Below, in pieces: positions 8,177-15,976 of a stretch of 37,991 nucleotides of DNA (positions are counted from its first letter, which is position 1; every line of letters begins with the position of its first letter). Source of the stretch: Syntrophaceae bacterium. Lineage in GTDB: Bacteria; Desulfobacterota; Syntrophia; Syntrophales; Smithellaceae. Below the pieces are notes generated by a model that saw only the letters and a program-made list of their open reading frames with translations, was not told where the DNA came from and did no database searches. The stretch spans positions 1-37,991 of the forward strand of contig JAFGLS010000051.1 in assembly GCA_016927935.1 (NCBI GenBank), in the 5' to 3' direction. Made by a program: the position numbers and the translations under genes.

Positions 8177-8509
8177 ATGTCTGGGAAAAAAAAGAGTAAG
8201 AAGAAGGTGGAGAAAAAGACTGAAGGAATTATCGAAAACATAACGAAACTTGTAAGGACTTCTGTCTTTGCAGGCCTCGGACTGGCCTTCCTGGGGGAAG
8301 AGACGGTTGAAGGATGGGCAAGAAAAATTGCCAAAGAAAACAAACTGTCAACTAAGGACATACAAAGTTTTGTCAGGGACGTGAGAAGACAGAGTCGAGA
8401 AGCGAGAAAGGATGTTGAGAAAAGTGTAAAGTCCCTGGTTAATGAGATTATTCCGGGTGGTAAAAAATCATCGGGCAAAAGCAAAAAAAAATCATCTCGC
8501 AAAAGATAA
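8177..8509 (+). CDS. Phasin-like protein B1 with basic C-terminal tail
   Basis: 110 residues. A Lys-rich N-terminus (1-14) is followed by an amphipathic helical domain with VRTSVFAGLGLAFLGEE (about 30-46), which resembles the start of phasin / poly-granule-associated proteins (pattern RKVWLAGLGA), then a charged coiled-coil region, and a tail of Lys, Arg and Ser (about 95-110). Phasins coat polyhydroxyalkanoate granules; PhaF-type phasins carry a histone-like basic tail that ties granules to the nucleoid, and the layout here is similar though shorter. The ribosome site AAGGAGGAGG is very strong, so high expression is likely. A paralogue, B2, is at 12131-12496. No PHA synthase is in the window, so granule binding is an inference. 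Confidence 0.7.
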   Translation: MSGKKKSKKKVEKKTEGIIENITKLVRTSVFAGLGLAFLGEETVEGWARKIAKENKLSTKDIQSFVRDVRRQSREARKDVEKSVKSLVNEIIPGGKKSSGKSKKKSSRKR

Positions 8510-8598
8510 AAAAAGACCATTAAGTGGAAGTAATGCTTAAAGAACAAGGCAAGTAACTTTGGGAGTTATTAGAAGGATAGTTTATTTTTTTTATGTTT

Positions 8599-8640
8599 GT
8601 ATGGCCCAATATAAAAAGTTGATTTTATATTGGGCCATAT
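8599..8640. repeat. Long perfect inverted repeat / hairpin
   Basis: ATGGCCCAATATAAAA (8601-8616) and its exact reverse complement (8623-8638) are separated by AGTTGA. The flanking T8600-A8639 pair and a G-T wobble extend the stem to about 18 pairs. It lies between phasin-like B1 and the UbiB kinase. There is no T-run after the stem on either strand, so it is not a standard intrinsic terminator. It may be an mRNA processing or stability element, or the relic of a palindromic mobile repeat. Confidence 0.8.
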
Positions 8641-8706
8641 GGTTTCAGCATCAGGAATAAATGCTTTTTCCCCCGTTAAATCTCGATTATCAAGAGGTAT
8701 CACAAT

Positions 8707-10446
8707 GTGTGGGAAAAGCAATTTTTTGCCTCCGCAATGAGAAGGTTTTTTTTGAATACCAAATCTTTTGTCACTAAATTCAGCAATTTAAAAAGATTCA
8801 GGCAGATAATATCCGTTCTGATCAAGTATGGTTTTAGTAATGTCTTGCATGATATAAAGCTGGACAGATATATTAATTCCGCCAGAAAGCTCATAACCGG
8901 GTATAATCCTGAAATAGAGTCTATTTCCCGATGGCAAAAAATGAGAATGGTCTTGGAGGATCTAGGACCTAATTTTGTCAAAATAGGACAGATCCTGAGC
9001 AACAGACCAGATCTTCTTCCCGCCGACCTTATTATCGAACTCTCAAAGCTACAGGATTCAGCAGAGCCCTTTGCGGGAGATGAAGCAAAAGATGTCATCG
9101 CTGAAGAACTGGGCCGTTCCGTTGAGCTTATATTCAAAGAGTTTGACGATGTTCCAGTAGCCAGTGCTTCCGTCGCCCAGGTGCACAGGGCGGTATTGCA
9201 TGATGGAACAGTAGTGGCCGTCAAGGTGCAGAGACCGGATATAGAAAAGATAATAAAAACTGACATTGAGATACTTTTTAATTTGGCAATGCTTCTTGAA
9301 AAATTTGTTAAGGGGATGGATATTTTAAATCCTATAAGCATCATAGAGGAATACAACAAAGCGATAAATATGGAGCTGGATTTCATTCTTGAAGCATCTC
9401 ACATAGAGCAGTTTGGCGAGAACTTTGTATATGATGATTCGATTTATGTTCCGATTGTGTACCGTGAATACACTACCAGCAAGGTACTCACTATGGAATT
9501 TGTTGATGGCATTAGGTTTTCTGATTTCGTACAAAATGCTTCTGAAGAAAGACTCAAGAAAATTGCCAGAAGAATAACGCGTCTTATAATAAAGCAAGTA
9601 TTTGAGTATGGTTATTTTCACGCCGATCCACATCCGGGTAATATATTTATTTTAGACAATGATAGAGTTTGTTTTCTCGATTATGGTTTGATGGGCAATC
9701 TTGCCTTTAAGCAGAGGGAACAGGTTACGGAAATACTCATGGGTATAGCGGACAGGGAGGCCGGTAAAATTGTCAATGTGCTGCAGAGAATGACTGAGAT
9801 CGGATATATCGAAAACAAGGACAAATTGGAAAAAAAGATAAATGAATTTTTGAAGAAATATGCCGGCGTGTCTCTCGGAAAAATCGATTTGTCTGATCTT
9901 TTTTATGATGTAATAAATACGATTATGTCTTTCCGGTTGAAAATTCTGCCCGACTTTTTTTTACTTATTAAATCTGTTGTAACCATGAAAGGAGTTATAA
10001 GTAAACTCGACCCCGATTACAAAATAGATGATTATCTTAAGCCCATGCTTTATAACTTTTATTACAACAAACACGTTAATCCCAGAAAGATTGCGGAAGA
10101 TATCTACACTTCGGCATCGGGATTAATAAGTCTCCTTCGTACGGCTTCTGATGACATGCGGGAACTGTTCGAGCAGCTTAAAAGAGGCAGATTAACTATA
10201 TCTTTAGATCATAAGGGTTTTGACGGGGCGGTCAGCAGGTTTGAGAAAACAGGCAACAGAATTGTCCTGTCTGTCATAGTAGCTTCGCTTTTAATCAGTT
10301 CTTCACTGACCATAGCGGCTCTCATCATGATGTCGAAAATCAACATTCCTGAAGTTAATGGGATTAATTTCGGTTTTGTGGGAATGATGGTGGCTACAGG
10401 GCTCGGAATATTTTTATTGCTATCAATTATTTTCAGAAAATCTTAG
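8707..10446 (+). CDS. ABC1/AarF/UbiB-family protein kinase-like ATPase
   Basis: 579 residues. The UbiB signatures are all present: KIGQ (92-95) of the N-terminal extension, the Ala-rich loop ASASVAQ (152-158) in place of a glycine loop, Lys173 in VAVKVQRP, ELDF (223-226), HADPHPGN (305-312) and the DYG metal site (325-327). Two membrane helices at the C-terminus (about 525-548 and 555-577) anchor it in the inner membrane. UbiB proteins are atypical kinases with ATPase activity needed for ubiquinone synthesis or lipid handling; the true substrate is open. No ubi or men gene is nearby; the neighbours are a patatin-like lipase and phasin-like proteins. The start is the GTG at 8707 with GAGG nine bases upstream; the next in-frame ATG lacks a ribosome site. 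Confidence 0.92.
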   Translation: MWEKQFFASAMRRFFLNTKSFVTKFSNLKRFRQIISVLIKYGFSNVLHDIKLDRYINSARKLITGYNPEIESISRWQKMRMVLEDLGPNFVKIGQILSNRPDLLPADLIIELSKLQDSAEPFAGDEAKDVIAEELGRSVELIFKEFDDVPVASASVAQVHRAVLHDGTVVAVKVQRPDIEKIIKTDIEILFNLAMLLEKFVKGMDILNPISIIEEYNKAINMELDFILEASHIEQFGENFVYDDSIYVPIVYREYTTSKVLTMEFVDGIRFSDFVQNASEERLKKIARRITRLIIKQVFEYGYFHADPHPGNIFILDNDRVCFLDYGLMGNLAFKQREQVTEILMGIADREAGKIVNVLQRMTEIGYIENKDKLEKKINEFLKKYAGVSLGKIDLSDLFYDVINTIMSFRLKILPDFFLLIKSVVTMKGVISKLDPDYKIDDYLKPMLYNFYYNKHVNPRKIAEDIYTSASGLISLLRTASDDMRELFEQLKRGRLTISLDHKGFDGAVSRFEKTGNRIVLSVIVASLLISSSLTIAALIMMSKINIPEVNGINFGFVGMMVATGLGIFLLLSIIFRKS

Positions 10447-10579
10447 AAGTCACTATGTTTGAAATGGGTTTAAAAACTCTATTAGGATAAGAAACGGCGA
10501 AAAGATCAAACCAGAATTGTAATAATCGCTTTAATTCAATGCGTAATTTATACAAATGCTTACCCCCGAGTTTTATTGA

Positions 10580-11854
10580 TTATAAATAAAGCATCATGAG
10601 AAGCTGAGCAACTCCCACAGAGGCGCCTAAAAGAGCTCCCACGAAAATCAGTATCCATTCGTCCTCATGGAAAATCGGTCGTAAAAGATCCGAGTATTGT
10701 TCGGGGGTAAGTTCTGCAAATCTCTCAATCATGATTTGTTTCACGTTAAGAGCTTGCTGAACATAATTTTCAATTAGTTTCATGGCTTCGGGGTGGGTTA
10801 ATTCCATGGAAATTTCATGCTTGATTAAGTCAATCACGTCTGGCTGAAGCGATGATGTTATTAGCGGTTTAACCGGTGATGACAGTCTGTCAATGGCTTG
10901 AGAGACGCCCATCCTTATGATGAGATTTATTCTGGATCTTTCTTTGCCGGTCAATATTTTTCTAATGATATTTCTGGAATTTAGAACGTCTTTTTCTATC
11001 AGTTCGGAAAATCCTTTGGCAACATCGAGCCTTCTCTTAAGGAAAAGACCCTGCCATTTAAAAAATCCCAAATACCTCTTCTCTTGTGTAGGCTTGAAAA
11101 TCATATAAATAGCCAGCCAGTTGGTAAGATAACCGACAATGGCACCTTGAACAGGAATAGTCCATAATAAAGGATAAGTAAGCCATATTACCACCTGACA
11201 AAGCCCGAGAAGAAAGCCGAAGAAAAAACCGGAGTTTATTATGAAGTCGAACTCTTTTATGCCAAGCGTCTTAACTAGATTTATCATTTTGTCAACATTT
11301 TCGCCTGTCATGCTCTCAATAGCCAGTTCCATGAGGTCAAATATCTTGAATATATTTTGCTGAATATCCTCAATAACCAGTCTACAGCCTTTGGGCAGTT
11401 GACGTCTTGAGGCTTTGATTATTTCATCTCTTACCATATCCGGCATCAACTTCCACGTTAAAGGGTTTGATTTTTCAAAAACTTCATTGACGATGTCATT
11501 GATTAGATCATCAGCTACAGGTTCCAATTTTTTGGAGATTACTCTGGGATCCAGCCTGTTAAATATCTCGTCTAAATGAACAAGTCTTGAGGAAAGATAA
11601 TCTGTTGTCCTGGTCGCAAATTTAACAGCCTTCTTGGGAACGATTCCCTGCCAGCCAAGATATGGCGGGATGCCCCAGAAACTTTTTGGCCAAAATATCA
11701 TTTTTACGGCCTGCCAGTTGGTCAGCCAGCCGACAAAACCATACATAAAAGGCATCGCAACTACATTTATGACTGACTTATGAAGTGCATAGTATATCCC
11801 TATTTGATGCCAGTAACTAACTATTTGGTGTAAAAAATCAATCAAGAAACTCAT
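10580..11854 (-). CDS. DUF445 family membrane protein
   Basis: 424 residues. Two copies of the DUF445 signature are visible: GFVGWLTNWQAVKMIFWP near the N-terminus and GAIVGYLTNWLAIYMIFKP in the middle, each followed by a WQG segment (GWQGIVP, KWQGLFLKRR). A C-terminal helix (EDEWILIFVGALLGASVGVA) closes the protein. About four membrane helices enclose long helical soluble regions. DUF445 proteins (for example Bacillus YheB) have no firm function. It converges with the UbiB kinase gene 133 bases away. A paralogue with the same layout is at 22838-24085. The ribosome site CAGGAAATAA precedes the ATG. Its link to the neighbouring phasin-like and kinase genes is positional only. Confidence 0.88.
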   Translation of the reverse strand: MSFLIDFLHQIVSYWHQIGIYYALHKSVINVVAMPFMYGFVGWLTNWQAVKMIFWPKSFWGIPPYLGWQGIVPKKAVKFATRTTDYLSSRLVHLDEIFNRLDPRVISKKLEPVADDLINDIVNEVFEKSNPLTWKLMPDMVRDEIIKASRRQLPKGCRLVIEDIQQNIFKIFDLMELAIESMTGENVDKMINLVKTLGIKEFDFIINSGFFFGFLLGLCQVVIWLTYPLLWTIPVQGAIVGYLTNWLAIYMIFKPTQEKRYLGFFKWQGLFLKRRLDVAKGFSELIEKDVLNSRNIIRKILTGKERSRINLIIRMGVSQAIDRLSSPVKPLITSSLQPDVIDLIKHEISMELTHPEAMKLIENYVQQALNVKQIMIERFAELTPEQYSDLLRPIFHEDEWILIFVGALLGASVGVAQLLMMLYL

Positions 11855-12130
11855 TATTTATTTCCTGTATAAGATCATTATCCGCAGTTTGTAAATACTG
11901 CAATTATTTAATGATTTTATATAGTATTTTTTAATAACTTTAATCAAGATTTTTTTACGTATTTGTTTGTTTTAAAAATAATGGTAATAGGAAGCCGATG
12001 CTGCTCCTTCCATTTTGCTTTTTATTACAAGCTTTCTATGAGGGAACGTATAGCATTAATTATTCTTAGTTAATTACCTTTCAATAATATTTTTATAATT
12101 TTCCCCTGTTTTCTTCTGTTTTATTGATAC

Positions 12131-12496
12131 TTACCTTACTGACACTGTGCGTTTTTTTCTTACTCTTTTTCTTACTTTACTCTTACTAGTTCCCTCAGTT
12201 TTTTTCTTGGTTGATGGAAGAATATCATTAAGCAATGATTTAACGCGTTTCTCAATATCCTTTCGTGTCTCCACGCTCTGTTGTCTAATGTCATTGATAA
12301 AACTCTTTACATCAGTCGTGGACAGGTCGTTATCTTTGGCAACTTTCTTTGCCCATTTCTCAATCGTTTCCTGCCCGAGAAATGCTACACCGAGGCTTGC
12401 AAAAACAGAAGTTTTTACCATATTTGTCACATCTTCGATAATTTCAGTGACAACATTTTTCTTCCCCGACTCATTCTTTGATTTACTTGTAGGCAT
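12131..12496 (-). CDS. Phasin-like protein B2 with basic C-terminal tail
   Basis: 121 residues. I start at the ATG at 12496 (MPTSKSKNESGKK) because GAGGAGG lies just upstream; the reading frame continues further but without a ribosome site. It aligns with B1 (8177-8509) through the whole core: [KR]TSVFA.LG.AFLG.ET.E.WA.K.AK.N.LST.D..SF, then R.DIEK/DVEK..KSL.N.I.P, and ends in a Lys/Arg tail (about 100-121). The same reading applies: a phasin-like amphipathic helix protein with a histone-like tail. It lies about 275 bases upstream of the DUF445 gene on the same strand. The pair B1/B2 brackets the UbiB and DUF445 genes. Confidence 0.7.
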   Translation of the reverse strand: MPTSKSKNESGKKNVVTEIIEDVTNMVKTSVFASLGVAFLGQETIEKWAKKVAKDNDLSTTDVKSFINDIRQQSVETRKDIEKRVKSLLNDILPSTKKKTEGTSKSKVRKRVRKKRTVSVR

Positions 12497-12836
12497 TTTT
12501 AATCCTCCTCTAAAATTGTTATTTAGATTAACGAAAATTGGAAAAGTTTTTCCGTTTGGGCATATAGATATCAAATCGCCAGGAAACTATAGTGGCATAC
12601 TAGATTAGAATTATATCATTTTCAACTGTTTCTTTTAATTTTTCAAATGTTGCTTGATTTTTTTGGAATATTTAATTAAAAAATGACATAAAAAATAAAT
12701 ACTGTAATTATGTTTAAAGGGTTCAGAAACTTCCGTGTTTTTGGAGGATTTTTGGTGGTCGGGCCGCCATCTGATGAGTAAATGTCAGTTTGGGGCTTTT
12801 TTTATGTAATATTTTTAAATAGGGAGATATTTTTAT
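12497..12836. other. Intergenic region with possible attenuator-like structure
   Basis: 340 bases between phasin-like B2 (minus) and the ankyrin gene (plus). AT-rich to about 12720, then a GC-richer block (12755-12803) with GGTGG/CCGCC able to pair, CTGA (12771-12774) with TCAG (12785-12788), and GGGGC followed by seven T at 12797-12803. This resembles a weak terminator or leader just before the ankyrin gene. I could not match it to a known riboswitch. Confidence 0.35.
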
Positions 12837-13304
12837 ATGCACTTGAGCAGTTATTGGCTTACCATTATATTTGTATTTATAGGTTTTGTAATTTTTGCAG
12901 TGTATAAAATATATAGTGAAAACCGTCGGAATTTCTTATTGGAAGCCGTGGAATCTGGTGATTGCAATCGTGTTAAGAAAGCTCTTGATAAAAAGATAAA
13001 CATAAATACTAAATATGACTATGGTAATACAGTGCTGATGTCGGCAGCTTTAAAAAATCATGTGGAAGTTGTTAAGTTTTTGATAGAGAAAGGAGCGTAT
13101 ATCAATGCTAAAAGTAATGATGGTCATACGGCGCTGATGTCGGCAGCCTTACAACGGAGTACAGAATCTGTTGAGTTGCTGATAGAGAAAGGAGCGGATA
13201 TAAATGCTAAAAATAATGAAGGTAGAACCGCGATGATGCTGGCCGAAGGAAAAGGCCATACAAAGATCGTTAAGATACTGATGAATGCAGGGGCTGATTA
13301 TTGA
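12837..13304 (+). CDS. Membrane-anchored ankyrin-repeat protein
   Basis: 155 residues. An N-terminal membrane helix (about 7-26) is followed by four ankyrin repeats (32-155) with clear signatures: GNTVLMSAALKNHVEVVKFL, GHTALMSAALQRSTESVELL and GRTAMMLAEGKGHTKIVKIL, each ending in GA..NAK or GADY. Ankyrin repeats bind proteins; the anchor would place them at the inner membrane, facing either side. The ribosome site AGGGAGAT lies upstream of the ATG, and a candidate terminator follows at 13386-13411. It is a single gene. Ankyrin proteins of this size are common in free-living bacteria and need not imply a host-associated life. Confidence 0.88.
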   Translation: MHLSSYWLTIIFVFIGFVIFAVYKIYSENRRNFLLEAVESGDCNRVKKALDKKININTKYDYGNTVLMSAALKNHVEVVKFLIEKGAYINAKSNDGHTALMSAALQRSTESVELLIEKGADINAKNNEGRTAMMLAEGKGHTKIVKILMNAGADY

Positions 13305-13343
13305 AGAGAAGCTGTTTTTTCAATTTTCCCAAACCCCTATGGT

Positions 13344-13363
13344 CGTTCAAAGGGTTTTGAACG
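13344..13363. repeat. Small hairpin downstream of the ankyrin gene
   Basis: CGTTCAAA (13344-13351), loop GGGT, TTTGAACG (13356-13363). A perfect eight-base stem without a T-run. Possible 3' mRNA stabiliser. Confidence 0.5.
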
Positions 13364-13385
13364 CACGTTGGCAAATTTATTGATC

Positions 13386-13411
13386 TGCCGCCGGAATATG
13401 GCGGTATTTTT
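13386..13411 (+). terminator. Intrinsic terminator candidate after the ankyrin gene
   Basis: CCGCC (13388-13392), loop GGAATAT, GGCGG (13400-13404), extended by a G-T and a T-A pair, then TATTTTT to 13411. It is suitable for ending transcription of the ankyrin gene. Confidence 0.6.
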
Positions 13412-13595
13412 CAGCATTCATAAAGGATAGCTTATGATTTTGATTATCAGTTTAAGTTGCTCTCCAAATATTTTACCCAATTCGAACTAACTTTCTATAA
13501 TATTTTTTATTTCAAACAACACTTCAACCAAAAGTAATCAAAAAATGGCTGGACTCTGACATGACATGTGATACAAACATTGCCAGTAGGTCGCC

Positions 13596-13766
13596 ATGCT
13601 AAATAAAATAAGTATCAGTCTTGGCAAACAGAAACTTATCATCTATATATTTCTGACAGTTGCGACGCTCGTTGTTTTCTGGCAGGTGAATCAATATAAC
13701 TTTGTTAATATAGATGATAATATATATGTAACAGAAATTAGTATTTTAAAGTGCAAAAGTGGATAA
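13596..13766 (+). pseudogene. N-terminal remnant of a TPR membrane protein (O-GlcNAc-transferase-like)
   Basis: A 56-codon frame starting ATG at 13596. It has a basic N-terminus, a hydrophobic helix (LIIYIFLTVATLVVFWQV), then NQYNFVNIDDNIYVTE. The stretch from FWQVNQY to YVTE is the typical N-terminus of large TPR membrane proteins in deltaproteobacteria (usual form close to NQYDFVNFDDPVYVTEN). The frame ends shortly after at TAA, where intact proteins continue for hundreds of residues with more membrane helices and TPRs. It is therefore read as a truncated relic of the same family whose C-terminal part fills 6-1196. It ends 15 bases from the convergent PilZ gene. Confidence 0.65.
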
Positions 13767-13781
13767 ATTAACCAAGATAAT

Positions 13782-14267
13782 TTATACGTTGCGCATATAG
13801 GATTCCAATTCCGGATCGCCCCCCCCGGGTTGTTCTATAAACTTGCAGCTCACATAGTTTTTATACACAAAATGAACAAGAGCCCTTTTTCTTATCGGAG
13901 AACTTTTATTATCGTCTAATTTAAATTCAATTCTTATTTCTTCGTTTGCATTTAACCAGTTTGGATTCAGCATTTCATAACCGCATCCCTGCGTTGATAA
14001 GTTTTTTACAATCATTTTTTCCCACTTTTCGGGATTTGACGTCGTGGAGTACGTACCGTCAAGTCGTGTTTCCTTTCGGGGGAATTTTCTTTTTTCAACA
14101 ATTACGTTATAGTTATTTCCGCATTCACAGTGAATTTTTACCGGCCATTTAGCATTTTGATCCTTATATATTTGTGCCTGTCCTTTTTGCACTTCACCAC
14201 ATTTTGGGCAGACGAATAGCACTAAGCCGTTTTCATCAGCGTAAATCTTTTTAATTGTTTTGTTCAT
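13782..14267 (-). CDS. Zinc-ribbon plus PilZ domain protein
   Basis: 161 residues. Residues 18-52 hold a CxxC...CxC zinc-binding ribbon (C20, C23, C47, C49). Residues 58-145 look like a PilZ domain: RKFPR (60-64) matches the RxxxR cyclic-di-GMP switch, and NLSTQG (89-94) matches [DN]xSxxG. PilZ domains bind cyclic di-GMP, so this is a likely effector for the signal degraded by the two HD-GYP proteins in the window. No membrane segment is present; its target is unknown, and the zinc ribbon may contact nucleic acid or protein. The next gene upstream on the same strand, 118 bases away, is another zinc-ribbon fusion. Confidence 0.8.
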   Translation of the reverse strand: MNKTIKKIYADENGLVLFVCPKCGEVQKGQAQIYKDQNAKWPVKIHCECGNNYNVIVEKRKFPRKETRLDGTYSTTSNPEKWEKMIVKNLSTQGCGYEMLNPNWLNANEEIRIEFKLDDNKSSPIRKRALVHFVYKNYVSCKFIEQPGGGDPELESYMRNV

Positions 14268-14385
14268 ATTTTATAGCCTCTTTTTTATAAGATGCAAGTT
14301 TAAGATTACCGTAATCAATGAAACATTATGAATTAAACAATCTATGTAATTCGTCTTTTTAACATGCCGCTTGTTTATTATCCAC

Positions 14386-14835
14386 TCAACGATTTCTTTG
14401 AATTGAATGAATAGTATCTCTAATTTCCGCCGTTTCCTCCGCTGTCAGACCGCTTAATATAATCGGCTCATTTCCATTGGAAATGTTTATTTGAACGTTT
14501 GAAAATATGATGCCCTTGTTAACTGTTACTGATTCCACCGCACGATATTTTATATGTTTTGTCTCGGAATCAGACCGCGAACCTTTTGGGAATGATATGC
14601 CTTTTTCAGACAAAATCAGTTTACCGGGAGAAAAAAGATTACTAAGCCTTAATCTGCTTGACCGAAATGTTTTTTCAAATTTACGTAAAGACTCGTTATC
14701 CTCGTCATAATCATCATTTCTTTTTATATTTAATTTTGACCTGACGCGTTTGCCGGAACTTAAATCAGAATAGCAGTATCGGCACTTAATAGCTTCATCC
14801 TTAATTTCTTCAGCACAATAAGGACATTTCTTCAA
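14386..14835 (-). CDS. Zinc-ribbon protein with C-terminal PH-like domain
   Basis: 149 residues. The N-terminus, [21 protein letters not shown], is a CPYC/CRYC zinc ribbon typical of the UPF0547-like group. After a charged linker (27-55), residues 60-147 form a compact beta-rich domain ([38 protein letters not shown]) and a final helix, resembling bacterial PH-like domains. Such proteins are usually cytoplasmic and unassigned. The start is TTG at 14835, supported by AGGAG eight bases upstream and by the normal position of the ribbon at the extreme N-terminus. It probably shares a transcript with the PilZ gene downstream. Confidence 0.7.
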   Translation of the reverse strand: MKKCPYCAEEIKDEAIKCRYCYSDLSSGKRVRSKLNIKRNDDYDEDNESLRKFEKTFRSSRLRLSNLFSPGKLILSEKGISFPKGSRSDSETKHIKYRAVESVTVNKGIIFSNVQINISNGNEPIILSGLTAEETAEIRDTIHSIQRNR

Positions 14836-14993
14836 AAGGATATCTCCTGTTTACTGATTTATATACGAAATAGAAATTCAAATGTCTATTTTCTTTATCT
14901 CGTACTAATCAAGTAAATTCTTCAAGCTTTTAAAACTTCTTCTGCTACAGCATCACCTGTTAACTGCTTAATAGGCAAGTCAAGCAGAGGACA

Positions 14994-15308
14994 TTACAAG
15001 TTCAGATAGCGGGGGGCAGCCCAGAGGATAATAGTCGCAGTAATCCAAAAAACACAACCAATGCAAATGCTCATTAATGGAAGAAGTTTTTTATTTTGCG
15101 AAATTCGAATTCCTTTTCCGCCTAAAATGACACCTGTCAAAGCCAATATATTGGCAACAATAAAAATATAAAATGCCTCTTTGGGAGTGTCTGTTGTCAT
15201 AGGCCTAACTATAGGTACAATAAACAGAGAAAGTAACGCTGTTACCGAAATAATAGCTGAAAAAATATCTCGTACGCGGTTCTGAACATGTTCAGGTAAA
15301 AAAGACAT
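14994..15308 (-). CDS. Small three-helix membrane protein, unknown function
   Basis: 104 residues with three hydrophobic helices, about 17-34, 45-64 and 74-97, and a short polar N-terminus (MSFLPEHVQNRVRD). The loop between helices 1 and 2 is RPMTTDTPKEAF. No charged residues occur inside the helices and no family motif is recognised. The ribosome site AGGAGAATCC precedes the ATG, supporting a real gene. The neighbours are unrelated small genes on the same strand with gaps over 100 bases, so it is probably transcribed alone. Confidence 0.65.
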   Translation of the reverse strand: MSFLPEHVQNRVRDIFSAIISVTALLSLFIVPIVRPMTTDTPKEAFYIFIVANILALTGVILGGKGIRISQNKKLLPLMSICIGCVFWITATIILWAAPRYLNL

Positions 15309-15423
15309 TGGATTCTCCTGTGAATGTTTATTGGTTCTATTTATAGCTGATAATTATGTATAAAGCCTGTATAAATCGGTAAACACAAACCGTTGTTTTT
15401 TTATTATAATCTAGTATAAACGA

Positions 15424-15738
15424 TTACACATCATCATCTTTATCTTCAAAATATATATCATCCCATTGTAGTTGATTATTGTTGTTTATCAGCCTTCTTC
15501 GCCCCTTGCGAAAAAAATCATTAAGTATGGCATGCCTGTCTAAGTATTCTTTATCTGCTATCTTTAAAAGATTGCGCATTATATAAAAGCACTCTCTATA
15601 ACAATTACATTGATGTGTGGATAGTTTTACATCCTTCATTTTTTCTATCATTTCTTTTGTTGTGTAGGCCAATTTAACAATATCTTGATTGGTAAGTTTC
15701 ACTTCTTTTTTACTAAATTTCAATTCCTTCGCTTCCAT
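15424..15738 (-). CDS. Small protein with a CNCYREC motif, unknown function
   Basis: 104 residues, helical, lysine-rich at the N-terminus and acidic at the C-terminus (FEDKDDDV). The middle carries CNCYREC (about 44-50), a close-set trio of cysteines after a His, which could bind metal. No known domain is recognised. The ribosome site AAGGAGAGAAAAAG precedes the ATG. It stands alone, divergent from the DUF1796 gene. Confidence 0.6.
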   Translation of the reverse strand: MEAKELKFSKKEVKLTNQDIVKLAYTTKEMIEKMKDVKLSTHQCNCYRECFYIMRNLLKIADKEYLDRHAILNDFFRKGRRRLINNNNQLQWDDIYFEDKDDDV

Positions 15739-15846
15739 CTTTTTCTCTCCTTTTTAAGGATCATTCAATAGCTTGAATGTCCAATGCCTGTATACAGTTA
15801 ATAGGCCGAATTTTCAACTATTACTAATTTTGTATTCATGATTGCC

Positions 15847-15876
15847 TTGACAACACGACAGCATTTCTTATATTTT
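15847..15876 (+). promoter_or_regulatory. Candidate sigma70-type promoter for the DUF1796 gene
   Basis: TTGACA (15847-15852) and TATTTT (15871-15876), 18 bases apart, about 100 bases upstream of the start at 15977. The -35 is perfect, the -10 is four of six. Confidence 0.45.
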
Positions 15877-15976
15877 CCATAACAAAAGGGGAAGCTCTTA
15901 TCTGTTCAATTGATAAGTGCTTATATGGCATATCTGTTAATTTATGTTTTGATTCTTAGTTTAAATAAGGTGGGTT

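Noticed and set aside
8599-8640. Reading the long palindrome as an intrinsic terminator
   Set aside because: There is no T-run after the stem on either strand, so it is listed as a repeat instead.
8700-9386. A 228-codon minus-strand frame opposite the UbiB kinase
   Set aside because: It lies wholly within the antisense of a gene with all UbiB motifs; its Ser-rich translation is typical of an antisense shadow.
12771-12778. CTGATGAG, the core of a hammerhead ribozyme
   Set aside because: The required GAAA segment and closing stems are missing.
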